This document shows, one piece after another, positions 49,676-60,036 of a stretch of DNA of 64,000 bases. Position 1 is the stretch's first letter, and each line of letters begins with the position of its first letter. The stretch is taken from the NCBI GenBank assembly GCA_021464415.1, contig CM038463.1:114606790-114670789 (forward strand), read 5' to 3'. This stretch comes from Lonicera japonica. Taxonomy: Eukaryota > Streptophyta > Magnoliopsida > Dipsacales > Caprifoliaceae. A model generated the notes under the pieces. It saw only the letters and a program-made list of their open reading frames with translations, was not told the origin of the DNA and did no database searches. Made by a program: the position numbers and the translations under genes.

Positions 49676-49835
49676 TGAGAGTAAAAAGAAAGAATTTTGG
49701 TAATTGAATTCCATAATAATGATACAAGAGAAACCCTATTTATAGGGCTATTCAAACAATGAGAAATCAATTAAAACAAGAAAACCTTATAAGGAAACCT
49801 ACTAGCCTAAGGAAACTAAATCATATATTCTAACA
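49676..49835 (-). repeat. 5' LTR of the copia element
   Basis: 160 bp, next to the primer binding site at 49661-49675. Contains a TATA-like ATAAATAGG on the minus strand. Confidence 0.93.
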
Positions 49836-50391
49836 CAAGTGTTATAACCGAGTTATGAAGATAATGCGAAGTTTGTTAGAGGGCAAAAATACTTTTTTAA
49901 TATTTCAATATGATGAAAACATTTGATAGATGTTATATTGTTATTTGACTTTGTGTTATGTTGTTATTTGGCTTTGTTTTGATAATGTTATTTATGTTTT
50001 AAAGTAATAAACTTTTTTATATTATGTTCTTTGAGTTTGTTTTGATAATACTTTTGGACTTTAGATTAATGGAATTAATTTAAGATATTGTAAACTCGTA
50101 GTATATTTTGGATTATGTGTTGTGCTTAAAATTGATTGAGAAATATATATATATATATATATTAATTACATTTTATTTGCTAGTTAAATTAGTTTTTTTT
50201 CTTTTTTTATGTATATAAAAAATAAAAATCGAGTTCTACGTGAGTACCCGTTATCCGGCGGGGTGGGGGCGGGTAATACCTGAAATCTCCAAACTGAGGA
50301 TGAGGGCGAGTATGGGGTTGGGTTTGAAAGTCAGGGGCGGGGGACCTTCTACCCATTCGCGAACCGACCCGTTGCCATCCCTAGGCGTGGT

Positions 50392-50947
50392 GGGCAGCCG
50401 GAGATGAAAAGAGAGAGGGTATGGTGTCGGAGTGGGAGGGGAAGAAGAAGTTCATCGAAAGGAGAAGCAGCAGCAACAAAAATTGGAGGAAGAAAAAGAA
50501 TAAAGAGGAACGAAAAATAAGAGTACAATGACTTAAATGCCCCTAACATATAACATGACATGGTTCCGCCAAAAAATTAACAATCCGTTTGGGTGGAAGG
50601 AATGGAAAGGAAGGGAAATGAAAAAAGAATGAGAGATTGCATTTCTTTTGTTTGAATATAACATTTAAAGAGAATTGAATGAAAATGAAAGGAGTGGGAG
50701 GGAGTGTTATTCATCTCTATTCCTTTACTTTCTTTCCTTTTAATATTGGGAGAATTGAGAAGGAAAGGAAACATTTTTAATAAATTATATTCTTTTCTTC
50801 ATTTTTTTGTTTCTATCCAAACAGAGTTATTTTCCATTTCATTCCATTCCTTTCCCTCCGTAACTATTCAAACAATAATAAAATTAAACTTATTCATTTT
50901 CATTCTGTTCATTTATAACTAATCCTTTCCACTCCCTTCTTTCAATC
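50392..50947. other. Intergenic DNA right of the hAT element
   Basis: No gene. Positions 50580-50930 are a purine-rich then pyrimidine-rich stretch (GGAAGGAATGGAAAGGAAGG and later TTCCATTTCATTCCATTCC) that could fold back on itself, suggesting a decayed foldback MITE. Confidence 0.4.
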
Positions 50948-50950
50948 TAA

Positions 50951-51422
50951 GGGCTCGTTTGGTTCAAGCTTTTGAGGATTCCTGGAATCCTAAATCCCAA
51001 GGATCCTAGGAATCCTAAATTTTTTGCCAAAATCTATTATCTTATAAATTGGGAGGAATCCTTTTTTTTTGTCCAAAAAATCCTAGAAAATGAAAAAGAA
51101 TTCCAGAAAATGATAGTGAAAAACAAAAATTCCAGAAAATGAAAAAATCCCACGAAAAAAATAAATTTCCCAGAAAATTAAAAATATTATTTTTTCCCCA
51201 GAAAATGAAAAAAAATATTTTTTTCCCAAAAAATGAAAAAATTTATTTTTCCCCAGTAAATGAAAAAAAAATCCAGAAAATTTTAAAAAAAATTTGCCGA
51301 GTTCATTCCTAAAACTCCAATCAAACGAGTATTAATGGAATCCAATAAAAGATGCTAGGAATAAAAGATTCCTGACATTTAGAATGTCAATTCCATTCCT
51401 AAAGTTCGAACCAAACAAGCCC
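50951..51422. mobile_element. Tourist-like MITE in the RBP45 promoter
   Basis: Terminal repeats GGGCTCGTTTGGTTC (from 50951) and GAACCAAACAAGCCC (to 51422) differ at one base. Both sides carry TAA (50948-50950 and 51423-51425), the PIF/Harbinger target duplication. The 472-bp interior is AT-rich with repeated CCAGAAAATGAAAAA words. It ends about 245 bp before the RBP45 ATG. Confidence 0.85.
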
Positions 51423-51667
51423 TAAATGGATCGTGAGCGTAAAATTTGAGAGTGTAAAATTTGAGAGAATAATCACCGACAATACTTTTTAAAATTTTAA
51501 TAAAACAATTATAATAAAATAAAATATAATAACCACCGATAAAATTTGCTAATAATTGAGTTGCGGCCACGTGCATATTTACGATAATAATAAATAAAGA
51601 TCTATCTGAAACTGTCCCCGTCCCATCTTTCAATTCTTGGCTCTGAAAGGTTTAGAGGTTTTCGACG

Positions 51668-54600
51668 ATGATGCAACCACCAACAACCGCGGTTCCACAA
51701 CCCATGGATCCTGAATACCAACAACAACAACATCAACAATGGATGATGATGAATCAACCACCACTGCAGCAGCAACCACCGCCTCAGCAGGCTGCGGCGG
51801 CACCACCACTTCCAGCGCAGCAGCAACCCAAATATGCTGTGGCTGCACAGCCGACTAGCGCCGATGAGATCCGTACACTATGGATCGGAGATCTCCAGTA
51901 CTGGATGGATGAGCAGTATCTCGTTATTTGTTTCGCTCAATCTGGCGAGGTATTTTTATTAATATAATCACTTGTTTCATCTGTATATGTGTTTGTTACA
52001 GGTATGTGGTGATATGTTGCTTATTTTTCATATGCTCGTGGAATTTATTTTGGGAAATGCAAGCGTTGAAACGAAGTTCGTGTAAAAGTTATGCAATTGA
52101 TTGATGATGCGGATCTGTGTTCGGCAGTAGAAATGCGTTTCTTCCAGGATATTCACAGAAAACAATGCGGATGTCTTTAGAACATCTTCAGCCAGTGCAA
52201 CTATCCCCGTTAAGAAGAAAAAAAGAAAAAAAGAGAGACTTCTAATTCATCCTGTGAAACCTTGTCTAATGATTATTATTAATGGGATGCCTAAAATATG
52301 TTCCAACAAACATCAATGGCATCAATGCTTCTCCTACGCAACTATGAAGCACTTTTAGTAAAATGCCTTTTGTAATTTGTACCCCTCAGGATTCATGATT
52401 TAGTGTAAATTGCTCCATTGAAGATTGCTTTTATTTGTCATATAAGAATGAGAGAAATAGGAATCAAGTCTCTAGACATGCTGGCATGTCTATAGACTAT
52501 AGTCATGATTGCTCTTACTTATTGTAGAAAAGAGTTGTAATTGCTGCTGGGTGTTACACACGCATAGTTACACATCAAGTCTATTAGAAAATGGTATCAT
52601 GTGCCGTATGGCCATCCCTAATTGTGTTGTCTATGAGGTTCTTTATCTTTTGTGTAAAGATCTTAGAGTGTATATTGGCACTTTTTATGTAGTATGAACA
52701 AGTTTAACTAAAAGCATTTGGTGTTGTTGATAGACAGATTCGTCAGTCATCACATTTTTGTCCAAACTTTTATTTGAAACAATGATTTTGGTTTGTAATA
52801 TCAGTATATATATTTTATATATAGGAAACTTGTAAAATAATGTTTTAAATGTTTTAAAATTTTCAAGAAGCTAAGAGGCAAGAAGGAAATGTGGTTTCTT
52901 ACTTTTGCACCACGTTCAGTTGTCTGAGTGTATATAGCACATACGGAACCCCGTTGAAGAAGTTTTTCTGCCACATGATTCAGACAATCACCCTAATAGC
53001 TGGGCATGTTGGAGATGGTTTTAAACTGCATTTGCCAATGTGAAGAAACCCATAATAATGCAGACAAGGCTCTGCATGGATGTGAATGCATCTCCTAGTG
53101 CTTGTTGGAATCTTACCTGTGCCTGGGATCTTAGGACATGGGCATGTATTTATGTTTTTACGTACTTATTGGGAAGCCTTTTTTCTCTTTACTGAAAGCC
53201 TGTGCTTGCAGGTGGTTTCTGCGAAAGTTATCCGTAATAAGCAAACTGCTCAATCGGAAGGTTATGGATTCATTGAGTTTGTTAATCGTGCTGCTGCAGA
53301 AAGGAATTTACAGACATTTAATGGAACACTGATGCCAAACGTCGAGCAAAACTTCAGACTGAATTGGGCATCTTTTGGTGTGGGTGAAAAGCGTCCAGAT
53401 AATATTACTGACTTCACTATATTTGTTGGGGACTTGGCACCTGATGTTACAGATAATATGCTTCAAGAGACATTTAGGGCCCACTACTCTTCAGTTAGGA
53501 GTGCAAAAGTTGTAACTGATAGGGTCACTGGCCGCGCAAAGGGTTATGGGTTTGTTAAGTTCGGAGATGAAAGCGAACAATTGCGTGCTATGACTGAGAT
53601 GAATAGGAAGTTTTGCTCAACAAGGCCTATGCGTATTGGACCAACTGCTAACAAGAAGAATGAGGGAAGTCAGCAATACCCAAAAGGTATATCACTTGAC
53701 TGCCTTTTTGTTTGTTATCTGTTTGCTTATGGCAATCCACTTGTTGACTACATCATTACATGCATGCCTATCTTGAGTTCTGGTATTTGTATATCATCTT
53801 GTGCTTTGATGCTTAAATTTGATGTCTGCTAAATAATGTCGTTCAAGTTTTCTTTCAGTTATGCTTTTGACTGTTGAAGTTCAGAGCCAACTTACAAAGT
53901 CATTTCTTCCCGTGCTTAGTAATGTTTTGAGCATTAATGCTGTTCAAATGTTAGAACTTCAAAAACTTACAAAATTCCCATTTTCTCATAGCAGGATGTC
54001 AAGAGGGTATATCATATAGGGGCCTGCCACTGATTTCAGCTGAAATGGTTACCCCTTTAGTGCGTGGTCTCGCTTAGGTCAGTTTTATCGTTATGTAATT
54101 AATTTACCCTTGTACTATATTTTAGTTCCTTGAGGCATTAATCTATACTATATATAAAAGTATGAATAACTTAAGTGTTTCTCTTTTTTTGTGAAGACAA
54201 ATACGCCCCTTGATTTTAAACAAAAGATTTTAAGATTGACATTAAATAAAACAGTATAACTCCATATATTTTTATATTTGTATTAGTAATCTAAATAAAT
54301 TCATACTCTACTCTATTTTGCTAAAATAATTAAACAGAAATTTTAAGCTAGATTTACATTAAATAAAATTGTATAAGACTATAAGGGTATAACTCCATAT
54401 ATTTTTATATTAGTATTAGTATTCTAGATAAATTTAAACTCTACTTTGTTTGGCTAAAATAATTAAACAAGTTAGAATTTGTGTTGAATTATGTATTTTG
54501 TATAAGACTTCTATATAACTTCATAACAAACTTCCCAAGCAGGAAACTATTTAATAGATCGTATTGAAATTACAAGGCTTTTAGATCGGTATAACAAATC

Positions 54601-55415
54601 AAATGAATTTTACACTTGATACTATGTTTTGTTTATTTGTTATTATTTTTATCTCGTACTAATTATTCAATTCTTAGTATATACATATTATTAAATGATT
54701 TAATGACATTTGTCAAGCACTAAAACCACGTGCAACGCGCCTGCACAAAAACTAGTTATGCTACAGTTTTTTAAAATTTCCAGTTCCTTTTATAATTGAA
54801 CTATTAGTCAGCCTGGCACTTTTGTTATTGGCGGCAAGGTCACTGCTTAATTCATTGTGTCACTTCCTTTACGTCATTTTCCTTCTTGTTAGATTTTATT
54901 TTTTTCCCATAATGTGGTCCTCCAAGCTTAGTTCTCACGCAGACTTATACTGTGGAAGAAAAAGCATTTCTTTGGAGAACAGTTGGCAACATCCAGTTGC
55001 TTGAAACTGCACATACCAGGCATGTTTTTGGTTATGCATGTTCCTGTGAAGTTAGAGGACTCTTAGATTATATTTTATTTACTTGCAGTTCAATCCCTTT
55101 AGTATATACCTTTTTCTCCTTGTACATCACCTTCTCAAGCTATTTCCTACCGAGATGTTTCATATTAAATAAATCTGTTTGAGAACTTGGTAGAACTTTT
55201 ATACAACTTTTTTTAAGTGAGTTCCATGAGACTAGCATTTACATTAAAGCGAATATTAAGCGGATAATCTAAGATCGGAATTTTATAATGCTCCTGAGAA
55301 GAATGTGGAATTTTGGTGGTTAGGTGGCAGACTGGCAGTAGATGTTCTGCTGTATTTTCCAAGAGTATCCTTAATTTGTGCCTACAAGATAAAGTATCTT
55401 ATGGTTTCAAGAGTA

Positions 55416-55457
<42 letters not shown>

Positions 55458-57261
55458 GTTCTGTGTACCTAGTTATTAATCTATTTATACATAAAAGCAT
55501 GCTACAACTCTGTATATTTATACATATATGCTTGCTATAACTCTGTATGTTTCACTTTGATTCTTTCCTTGTGAAAGCATCTGCAATGGGTTTTATTGTC
55601 ATTGAAGTTCACCAAGGAAACCTGTTTGAGTTGAATACTTGAATGCAAAATAGAATGACATATGAATGATGTCGTTACCTTGACAGACTGGTAATAATTG
55701 AATGATTTGATAACTTGTGTTTGTGGCTTGTTATGCTTGTATATGCTAATATCTTGGGGTTGTAATCTATAATGTTGCCAAATCTCATCAAGGATTTGCC
55801 TCCATGTATCCTATTTTTCCTGATGTTGAATTGGAAGCATAATGACTTTGTTTTATCATGTTTCATTTATCTACTTCTTTTCATGTTCTGTTTTGTGGTG
55901 TTTTTTTTTTTAATTTACCAGCTTCTTATGACAATTCTCAAGGAACTCAGACTGAGGATGATCCAAATAATACAACCGTTAGTAATTTTATCATTTTAAT
56001 TAGACTATTTTTTCCTCATTCAACAAATATGGTAATACTGAATAAACTTCATTGCAGATTTTTGTTGGTGGTTTGGACTCCAATGTTACGGATGAATACC
56101 TGAGACAAGTTTTTAGCCAACATGGACAGTTAGTTCATGTGAAAATACCAGTAGGCAAGCGATGTGGGTTTGTTCAATTTGCTGAAAGGTATGATAAACC
56201 TATGCTAGTTTTTTTTTTTTTCATAATTTAGAATGTCAATACATATAAACTAAGGGGCTTTGTTCTATTACCTACATATGTGATTGCAGAAGTTGTGCAG
56301 AGGAAGCATTAAGGATGCTAAATGGAACTCAATTGGGTGGACAAAACATTCGACTTTCTTGGGGCCGTAGTCCTTCGAACAAACAGGTTGCTTACTTAAT
56401 CTTAAACTGAGTAATCCTTTTTTTAATTTGTTCCTAGTGCCTACGTAGCTGACATTTATACAGGATGCATCATCTTCTGGATTTGTGCAGCCTCAGGCAG
56501 ATCCAAACCAGTGGAATGGTGGATATTATGTATATTCACAAGCGTATGAAACTTACGGATATGCCCCTGCTGTGCAAGATCCTAATCTGTACTATGGAGG
56601 ATACTTTGGATACGGAAACTATCCACAGGCCCAGCAGCCGCAGCCACAGCCACAGGTAGAGTATTCATATGTACTGTTTGAGATTTGACTTAGGTGCTAT
56701 TTAAGTTTTGTAGCAGTTGCCCTTTCTTCTTAAGACTCTCTCATCCAAAACAAAAAGGTTTTTAGCAGTTCTTTTTAAACCATTTTCGTCTACTTGATCT
56801 GCCAATAGATGAAGTATCTCTCTAATTTGAAAAACCAGGCTTTCTTGTGGCATTGGGTCCCATGCAAGGTGGTTTAGTTGGTAAGGCTAGTTATGGCGTA
56901 CATCAATTTTTTAATAGGCTTTCAAGGAATTTTTCCAGTGAGAGTCGAGTCTTAGCCTTGTATCTTTTGGTGGAACAAGGTCTAACTGTGTATGCCTCAA
57001 GTTAAACAGATTAAGAGAAGGAAAACAAAAATTATAAGGAAAATAAAACTGAAAAAAATAACAAAATTTTAATCAGTAGTGTGTAAATCAACGTGAATAG
57101 CAGTTCTTCATATATTAGTAGTTCTCAATGTCAATGTTCAAGCAGCCATTTGTATGTTAGCTAATAACCAAACTCAATTCCTATTATTGTTTGGGGTTTT
57201 ATGTTTTTTCCCTCTTTCCCCGCCCTTTCTCTTCTCCTTTCTGTAGCAGTGGAAAACATAG
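51668..57261 (+). CDS. RBP45: RBP45-type polyadenylate-binding nuclear RNA-binding protein
   Basis: A triple-RRM oligouridylate/poly(A)-binding protein of the plant RBP45/RBP47 family, related to yeast Nam8/Pub1. Exons: 51668-51949, 53212-53686, 55922-55977, 56058-56188, 56290-56386, 56464-56655. These give 411 residues in frame. A last short exon is probably 57247-57261 (after a strong polypyrimidine tract); 57290-57298 is an alternative. The N-terminus is Gln/Pro-rich. RRM1 has LWIGDL and GYGFIEF, RRM2 IFVGDL and GYGFVKF, RRM3 IFVGGL and CGFVQF. The C-terminus is Tyr/Gly/Gln-rich (DPNLYYGGYFGYGNYPQAQ). Intron 2 is 2235 bp and holds a Helitron and a CT repeat. A Tourist-like MITE lies just upstream. 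Confidence 0.92.
54142..54755 (+). mobile_element. Non-autonomous Helitron in RBP45 intron 2
   Basis: A 614-bp element between A (54141) and T (54756). It starts TCTATACTATATATAAAAG and ends ACTAG. A hairpin GTGCA-ACGCGCC-TGCAC lies about ten bases before the CTAG end (54730-54746). TC start, CTRR end, subterminal hairpin and A/T insertion without target duplication are the Helitron marks. The interior is AT-rich with a repeated segment (near 54256 and 54388). Confidence 0.85.
55419..55455. repeat. (CT)n microsatellite in RBP45 intron 2
   Basis: About 18 uninterrupted CT units. Confidence 0.95.
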
Positions 57262-58383
57262 TAACATATAAGTTTGTTCATTATTGTAGGATGACTAGTG
57301 CAGGCTACATGTCTGGCTATTGAGAATACCATTATTGACATATGCTACATATATCACTCCATTGCTGGGTTTTTTTTTTTGGTTTTTTTTAATGACATTT
57401 GTTTGTGAGCAAAAAATTGTAATTAACTATTAAAAGTTCTACAGTTCTTACATTATATTCATGGTTGATCACATATTTTGTATACAATTTCTCTTTTGGG
57501 TGCAGTGATTTGGTCTGGCTTTGCAATCAATGGTGGATTGACACATTCTGAACCAAGGGGATGCTTCTCGTCCAACAGAAGGAGCATTCTATATTTATGT
57601 TTGTTCTACAATGTAGCATATCTTGCTCTTAGTGGTTCTTTAGATATCTTTCTAGGATTTTGTTCCTTTTTGTGACCTTGTCTGTGGATGGTCCCTTTTA
57701 TTTTATTTCATACTCGTTTGTTTTTTTTAATATTTTGATATTCATGATATTGCACTTTTTTGGTTCCTACAAAACAATGTAACAGGCAAAGCTAACAGTG
57801 AATGTTAGCCGTGGAAGCTACATCCGAACATTTTTGTCTAAAAGTGAATGTTAGTTCTGGAGGCTGCAATTACAGTCATCCATTCTGGTAATTAAAACCT
57901 CAATGATTTTATCACTGATTGAAATGTGGATATTAACTGCATAAAAACCTAGAGTAATTTTAAGTTAAGGTATAATACAAAGATGTTAAAAGGACTTCAA
58001 TACTTTTTTCCCAAAGAATGTTAAGGTATAAGTTCTATAGTGATTGTTGGAAAGTTGTTCCGTAAATTCAAACTTTACTGGGATTATTTTAAGCACACTT
58101 GAGGTGCATGGTATCTATTTAATTTGAGGAGTTTTCTTCACCTAGGATTTGACAAATTAGAATCGAGCAATCTTAACAAATTGAAATTTAAATAGTCCAA
58201 TACAAAAGTAAAACATTTTCATCCTGATCGTTGCACATGCAACATGAATATAAATAAATTCCTTTCGAGTTTTCCATACAACAGAGTCGAAAAGGATATA
58301 TTTTTTTTCCAATCTGTACAAAGGCAAATAATATATCAGGCCAAATTAAAAATGCAGATAGACGTATTCCTTGCTTTTCTTGT
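57262..58383. other. Intergenic region between RBP45 and MED21
   Basis: Contains the 3' ends of two convergent genes. The open frame at 57478-57675 has no recognised domain. Nothing else is seen. Confidence 0.5.
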
Positions 58384-60036
58384 TCAGTCAGGTTTCTCTA
58401 AGTTGAGGCAGTTATCTGCAGCTTGACTGAACAGCTCCTGGACCTGTTTTAATTCCTTCTCTGGTACCACCAATAATACACCACAGTTGTTAATACTAGC
58501 AGAAGGATAGAGAGGAGTATACCTACTCATTCCCATTCTTTTTTTTACTAACCTAAATCAAATACCAAATGAATTTGGCACATATATCGATTGCAGCTCT
58601 TTCATCTCTCCCATATTCCAATATACATGTGTAGCTCACACATTTCAATTTTGACTCGTGGTTAAGAAAAATGGGATGAATAGCAATACAAAGTTCATAG
58701 ATAAAGTGTTTACCAGCAGCCTCCAGTTGCTTCTGCAGTTCTTGTCCGACGGCATCATTTTCAGCCTGAAAGTTGGTTATCAAACATGAAGATTAAAGGA
58801 ACGTAGACAGTGTACTAGTCATCTTCATTCATCCCTGAAGTTAAAAGAAAAAAAAGAAGAAGAGGTGGGGTCGGAGGAGAGGGGTGGGGGGGGAATCTTA
58901 TACCTGAAGTTCGGCAATTCTTTTCAGTTGAGCTTCTTCACCTCCCTCAGACAAAGGAAGTGCAGCAACCAGTGCATCAAACTGTACCAGTAAACAATTC
59001 GCCTTATTAGAGAAAATGAGTCGATTTCAAACTCCTCAATGCTAAAGTAGCCTCTTTTACTTCATGACAATTTCTCGTTGGGGCCACCTTGCTAATGGTA
59101 TATACGGCTCCAGTTTAGCTTGGAATAAAGTTAAGAGGCCTGAACAGAATGGCTCATTGGAATCATTTGTTCATGCATGTATGACGGATCAAGTCTTTTC
59201 CACTTAGTATAGTGTTGCCCCAGGTACATGCTGATTGGATGTCCAAATGCACCCTTGTAGATAAGTAAGGTGCTCTAGGAGACTCGGATACCCCGAATGA
59301 AAAAATAAAAAAGTCATGACTGTAGAATGAAATTAAGGAAAATTGTAAAATTTACCAATTGATCATAGTACAAAAGATAACGTGGGCAAATTGATCATAG
59401 TCTGCAGTTCTTAAAACTTGATTGCCATGACTGATACTACTAAACAATCTGCTACCTAAGCATTTCTAAATCAGCTAAGTGAACCATAGACTGATACGAA
59501 ACCTCTTTGAAAGTTCACCAAGATCTTTCAGAAATTTTAAGACTAAGTTCGTTGAATTAGTTACTCCTTCCGGAGGAATGAACTACATTTTTTCATGCCA
59601 GCATTCACCTTGCTATTGCAAGGAACAACAAGACCATAATTCAACCACATTCTTAGGTGTTTGGCCATGTGGGACAAATACGGATATGACTGAGAAGAAA
59701 AAAGATGCTTCTTTATTAGGTACCTGAGGCTTCCCATTGTCCACAACATCTAATATGTACCCATATGAGCGAACAAATGAATATTATGCATTAAGATTCC
59801 AATGTGGTAGAAAAATTTAGTACCTGCCTGGCAGCCTTAACCAGAGATGCACTCATGAGCTTGGGTTGCTCAGAAAGATTGGCCACATCTTCGGTAGGAT
59901 TAGGATTAGCAGGAGGTTCTGGATAATTAGGAGAAAGTCTAACGGGAGGTGCATCTCTTTGTAACGTCCCAAAAGTATTGAAAGCCAGAGCCGCAACAGT
60001 GTTGACTTGTTCTTGCAGTTGTGAGATTATGTCCAT
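58384..60036 (-). CDS. MED21: Mediator of RNA polymerase II transcription subunit 21
   Basis: A subunit of the Mediator middle module, pairing with MED7 through a coiled coil. In Arabidopsis it is needed for embryo development and links chromatin ubiquitination factors to transcription and defence. Four exons on the minus strand: 59824-60036, 58904-58981, 58714-58765, 58384-58460 (420 nt, 139 residues, the same length as Arabidopsis MED21). The start is MDIISQLQEQVNTVAALAFN with FGTLQRDAPPV. A Pro/Asn-rich linker follows, then LVKAARQFDALVAALPLSEG and the helical end KRIAELQAENDAVGQELQKQ, closing with ELFSQAADNCLNLEKPD. All introns are GT-AG with consistent phases. It converges with RBP45. 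Confidence 0.97.

Larger units (their letters stand above)
45166..49835 (-). mobile_element. Ty1/copia retrotransposon with short LTRs
   Basis: A 4670-bp element on the minus strand. The 3' LTR is 45166-45328 and the 5' LTR 49676-49835 (163 and 160 bp), starting TGTTAGAATATATG. The target duplication CAAGT is perfect (45161-45165 and 49836-49840). The primer binding site, complement of 49661-49675 (ending TGGTATCAGAGC), is the usual initiator tRNA-Met site next to the 5' LTR. The polypurine tract CTTGAGGGGGAG (complement of 45329-45340) abuts the 3' LTR. Inside is a broken pol; only about 500 bp separate the 5' LTR from protease, so most of gag is gone. A solo LTR of another family is inserted at 45678-46233. 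Confidence 0.93.
40336..50383 (+). mobile_element. hAT (Ac/Tam3 superfamily) transposon with nested insertions
   Basis: Perfect 12-bp terminal inverted repeats TAGGGATGGCAA (40336-40347) and TTGCCATCCCTA (50372-50383). The flanking 8-bp duplications are GACGTGGT (40328-40335) and GGCGTGGT (50384-50391), which differ at one base. Length is 10048 bp. Removing the copia element (45166-49835 plus one 5-bp duplication) and the small hAT (836 bp plus 8 bp) leaves about 4.5 kb, normal for an autonomous hAT. G-rich subterminal regions (CGAGTTCGGGTACGGGTATT on the left, GTACCCG words on the right) are partly inverted copies of each other. Confidence 0.9.

Noticed and set aside
51602..51848. Two minus-strand frames opposite RBP45 exon 1
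   Set aside because: They are shadows of the CAA/CAG/CCA repeats coding the Gln/Pro-rich N-terminus.
56464..56688. Ending RBP45 by reading through after 56655
   Set aside because: A good GTAGAG donor follows the Gln/Pro tract, and the read-through tail is unrelated to the family, although a retained-intron isoform is possible.
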